In this document: positions 60,651-64,000 of the stretch, in pieces
Position numbering within the stretch: position 1 is the first letter of the stretch
How the letters are laid out: each line of letters begins with the position of its first letter
Assembly (NCBI RefSeq): GCF_001625305.1
Contig: NW_017803865.1
Span: 2,929,177 to 2,993,176 of the forward strand
Source: Branchiostoma belcheri
Lineage: Eukaryota > Chordata > Leptocardii > Amphioxiformes > Branchiostomatidae
Length of the DNA: 64,000 nucleotides
Direction of reading: 5' to 3'
Position numbers and translations under genes: made by a program
The notes under the pieces: model-generated
What the model was told of the DNA's origin: nothing
What the model saw: only the letters and a program-made list of their open reading frames with translations
Database searches by the model: none

Positions 60651-62374
60651 TCGGTGATTGTGTACTCTGAGGAGGCCGTCCCGGCAATGCCACATTCTGA
60701 TTTCTTTGCTGTATCAAGAATGCACTTCTTTTTCTTTTCCAACACTTCTTACCAAGACATGACGACTGTACGTAACGATGAGACACACCAATCGCCTTCA
60801 CTGGTCTCTATCGCAAGGCTCGCACGGAACAACATTCCTGCCACGTCTGCACGGGATGTTTCCGCCGACCCACAGGGACGGTAGAGATCTGTACTGACGT
60901 CAGAAAACCCCCAAATGACCGTTTTACCCTGACGGGCCTGACAACTCTGACAGCGTGTTTGTGTCACAAGTCGTAACACTTTACTCCGGGATTAGACGTA
61001 ATAGTCAACACTCCGGGGCAGTATCTACACTTCCGGTTTTTGTGTCTCGTGTTCTGGACATCCTCTGGCAATGATTTTTGGGTGGTAGATAACTCTTGGT
61101 TTCTGGAAGAAGTGATATAGGCTTGAATGCTCTGCGTTGGTGGCGGCATAAAAATAAGTTGAAAAAACTTGAGTGTGTCGTCGCCATGTCAACGCTGGAA
61201 TAGAAAAAAACTACATGTATCTTACTCGAAATGTGACCCAAAAAATGTTGAAGAGATAAACTCACCATACATCACAAGACAGTGACGTAAAAACGCAGAA
61301 TAGGCCACAAAAGGCCAACAAAACATGCCCTACTACGTATCTGTTTGGAGGCTGTACTTTGTTTGTGTGCCCGGGACTCTGGTGACCTATACCGGCTGCC
61401 CGTGTTTAACCAGTGTTAAGTGGTTCAGTTGTGACCTTCACGTCTCGACAAATGTCTTTAAGACGTGATACATAAATCACGTCTCGCCTCCTGACTAAGA
61501 AAGAGCCCACCGCTTCTGATCGTGTCTTTAAGAAAGGGCTGCCTTTCTTTAAGAAAAGGCTGTCGCCTGTTAATTTTTTCTCACCGCTGCTTTTGTGATT
61601 CCTCAATTTCACTCTCCCTCTTTTTTGTGGCCCGAAAAGGACAGGAGGGTTTGTTTGATTTACCTTTTCTCTGTTCCCGGCGTTTGGGCAAATTTGTTCT
61701 CGAAGTTCGAAGAGAAAGCCCGAGTCTTTGTAAGGCTGAGATCACATTTCCAAACCGGGGCCCTGGGCTGTTTCCGTGAGCAAAAATTACACAATTCATA
61801 TGAAAAGTATACCCAAAACGTTTCAAGTCTAGGGTGGACAAACATCTGTCTCTACATGTATACAGTTCCTTAATGTAACCTAAAACATGTAAGTGGTTCG
61901 TATGAACGTTGTTTTGAGGCGAAAATTGAACTAGTAAATAAAAAAAAATCTATGGTGCTCATGGTAAATTTTCTTTGTTTTGTTGTCTTGTAATTAATTG
62001 CATATGATACTTTGCGTTCTCACAACTCGCCCAGCCGGACGATAGCTGGGATCGTAACCTTAGCAACGTTTGACTGACGTGTGTGTCGGACGACTTTTAC
62101 CTCAGAATTACCTTCTACATTTCCTGTAACACAAGAACACACAAATGGAGCCAAGGCATTTCGAAATGTCAGATGATGTCAGCGATTTAAGATAAAAAGA
62201 TACCGAAACAGCATTTTCTACACGACTTGCGAAATTGCGACCCTCCTGCAAGAATGCGAAGCACGAAATGTCGGAATTTGACATACAAATCATAAGCCAT
62301 ATTCCACATACAGACTCCCCCTCCCCACACAGATGCCTACAGCCACTGTTCACATACAACGTTCCTTCCTTTAA
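60651..62374. other. Non-coding stretch
   Basis: No supportable gene. At 61510-61570 a short 'CTTTAAGAAAGGGCTG' duplication occurs, and 61730-62060 holds a degraded relative of the intronic element at 31279. Confidence 0.5.
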
Positions 62375-62590
62375 CGTAGTCTCCACCAGACTTCTTTTGC
62401 GGGGTGAATAAATCGTAGAAATCGGCCTAAAAAGGGTATTAATTGGCCAGAGAAGGTAGCCGGCCAGAGAAGCTCCATTGCCCCNNNNNNNNNNNNNNNN
62501 NNNNGGCTATCTTCTCTGGCCAATTAATACCCTTTTTAGGCCGATTTCTACGATTTGTTCACCCCGCAAAAGAAGTCTGGTGGAGACTAC
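62375..62590. mobile_element. Palindromic MITE-like element with an assembly gap at its centre
   Basis: Arms GTAGTCTCCACCAGAC / GTCTGGTGGAGACTAC, extending through GCGGGGTGAA and GGCCGATTTCTACGAT to TTGGCCAGAGAA. Ns at 62485-62504 fall in the loop. Confidence 0.88.
62485..62504. other. Assembly gap (N run)
   Basis: 20 Ns, probably a placeholder for unresolved sequence inside the hairpin. Confidence 0.99.
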
Positions 62591-63004
62591 CTTGAACTGT
62601 GCTTTTGATGCAGCCTGTCCCAAATCCACCACAACTCGCCACGCCCACCCTTTTAACTAAATCGTTCCTTTGAGGAGGCGGGAAGCCCGGCGTTGTAAGA
62701 TCTTTTGGTGGCTACAATATCCTGTACTGAACACAGTGGGTATTTGCGTACAATGAAGGTCTTCATTCATTCAATATCAAATTGCCAGGGCGGTATCAAT
62801 TAAAAATAGGCCAACGTAGGCTTGCAAAAAAGATATCGGTACAAGGGCCGCCACTACTAGGGCTAGGAAAGGGCGGGCAGTAGCAAATCTACAGATTACG
62901 AGTCGCCCCGCCCACCCTTTAAAACGTTCTGGTTTCGCGCCTTTGTTCCAGGAGGCGTGAAGCCAGCGCGTTAATTGTTGAAAGATCTCGATTGTCAGCG
63001 GCAA

Positions 63005-63208
63005 TGATCGAAACCCGATGCTTCACTTGAACGGTGCGTTTGATGCTTTTCTATCCCCAGTTCCACTGCATAAAGCCTGTACAGTGTAGTGACAGGTAGT
63101 GAATGTCCATGGCAATGATTGAAACCCCGATGCTTAGTTTGAACGGTGCGTTTGATGCCGTTTTACGCACTGTTCATGTAAAGCATCGGGGCTTTCAATC
63201 ATTGCCAT
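63005..63208. repeat. Hairpin repeat around GCATCGGGG
   Basis: GGCAATGATTGAAACCCC (63112) pairs with GGGGCTTTCAATCATTGCC at 63188-63207. An additional direct copy of one arm begins at 63000 (GGCAATGATCGAAACCC). Confidence 0.85.
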
Positions 63209-63210
63209 GA

Positions 63211-63489
63211 TAGCCTGGTATCCAGTCTGATCGTGATTGGGGGTATTGGGGTGTTCAGGCAGGTTGTGTCTTCGGGGGCTCTAAGAGCTTCCCCCGCCCA
63301 GTGCAACAGACCGTCCCGTTAGGAGTGTTACGCTAATCAGAGACAGTATGCTCGGGGATTTGGTTTCCCCCCAACACGATAGTGGAGGGCTAATTAATCT
63401 CTCGTGAAATACACACCGGGAAACCTATGTGAGGCGGGCGGGCCAGAGCTCTTACGGCCCCGACCACGATCAGACTGGATACCAGGCTA
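63211..63489. mobile_element. MITE with TAGCCTGGTATCCAG ends
   Basis: Ends TAGCCTGGTATCCAGTC and GACTGGATACCAGGCTA, with arms reaching GATCGTG. Perfect 9-bp target duplication TTGCCATGA at 63202-63210 and 63490-63498. Same family as 59537-59656. It was inserted at the edge of the hairpin repeat. Confidence 0.93.
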
Positions 63490-63737
63490 TTGCCATGAAC
63501 AATCGCAATCTAAGAAGGACGGCCTTCATGCCTGCATGAAGCCTGTATATTGTACGGACATGTAGTGAATGCTTGGCTTGTTAATTAGCTGTTCTCGGTG
63601 GCAGGACGGCTGACAGGTCTGGTACAGCGCACGTCTGACATTCAACAGCCGGGAGACGGGAGTAGCAGACAGCTACCAGTACTGCATAAAGGGATAAAGG
63701 CCCATTCACAGAAGTCGGACTTTTTTTACCGCAACTA

Positions 63738-64000
63738 AGGTTCAATAGCTCGATTGGTAGAGTGCTCGCTTTGTAACCGGGAGGTCGTGAGTTCAAACCC
63801 CGGCCAGGTCATACCAAAGACTTTAGAAATGGTACACACTTCTTTCTCTAGCTGCTTAGCACTCAGTACATATGAGAAAGGATGTGGGAAGGTCAAACAC
63901 ACAGCACTACCAGTGGACCAGCCCCCTGCTGTAGTGCCCTGCACAACTGTGTGTCGTGTCGGGCTACGGAAGGGCTACGGAAATGGACATGGGCACCACC
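63738..64000 (+). mobile_element. tRNA-derived SINE-like element, running off the window
   Basis: TAGCTCGATTGGTAGAG (A-box region), TTTGTAA anticodon-like loop (TGT), and GAGTTCAAACCCC (B-box region) resemble a tRNA-Thr. The acceptor and T stems do not pair well, so it is tRNA-derived rather than a working tRNA gene. An unrelated body follows to the window end. Confidence 0.6.

Noticed and set aside
60433-60884. Overlapping frames on both strands near 60500-60880
   Set aside because: They lie partly within a MITE-like element. The translations resemble nothing known and lack splice context.
63738-63812. Functional tRNA-Thr gene
   Set aside because: A- and B-box-like motifs and a TGT anticodon-like loop are present, but the acceptor and T stems do not pair properly and a SINE-like body follows.

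Overview
The window is animal DNA, most probably from a cephalochordate (amphioxus, Branchiostoma). This is an inference from a chordate-style titin M-band, many short introns, abundant small inverted-repeat elements and two N gaps. No microbial or organelle sequence was recognised.

Region 1 (178-41500, + strand) is the 3' part of a titin/connectin gene. About 60 exons encode roughly 4,200 codons, and almost every junction is in phase with a GT donor and an AG acceptor. The order is an A-band array of Fn3 and Ig domains (178-17593), the Ig-Ig-Fn3 triplet that precedes titin kinase (17430-20150), a titin-type kinase domain (20187-22785), and an M-band tail of about ten Ig domains separated by linkers (23967-41500). 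The kinase lacks the beta3 lysine, the catalytic aspartate and the asparagine of HxDxKPEN, so it is a predicted pseudokinase. Inside the M-band, three or four phase 1-1 exons (31822-33629) carry a repeated charged module that I do not recognise. The last Ig exon resembles vertebrate titin M10, but it has a strong donor 14 bases before its stop.

Region 2 (43593-about 56022, + strand) holds a second gene or a downstream extension. It has three exons of unknown basic/acidic sequence, then one Fn3 domain of the myosin-light-chain-kinase type, then two mutually alternative 3' exons. No kinase exon is visible after it. Its long introns contain candidate control elements: four CACGTG boxes (45652-45695) and a CRE/RFX/E2F-like block followed by a spliceable leader (48660-48931).

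Region 3 (56023-64000) has no gene that I can support. It holds tandem repeats, nested MITE-like elements with 9-bp target duplications, a LINE 3' fragment, tRNA-derived SINE-like sequences and a second CRE/E2F-like cluster.

The most unusual pattern is recurrent short tandem duplication anchored on splice sites. Truncated echoes of exon starts or ends, each with its acceptor or donor, lie next to at least eleven functional exons. Acceptor tracts are often built from CATT/CTTC repeats that look like retroposon tails, and donors often run into GTTT repeats.
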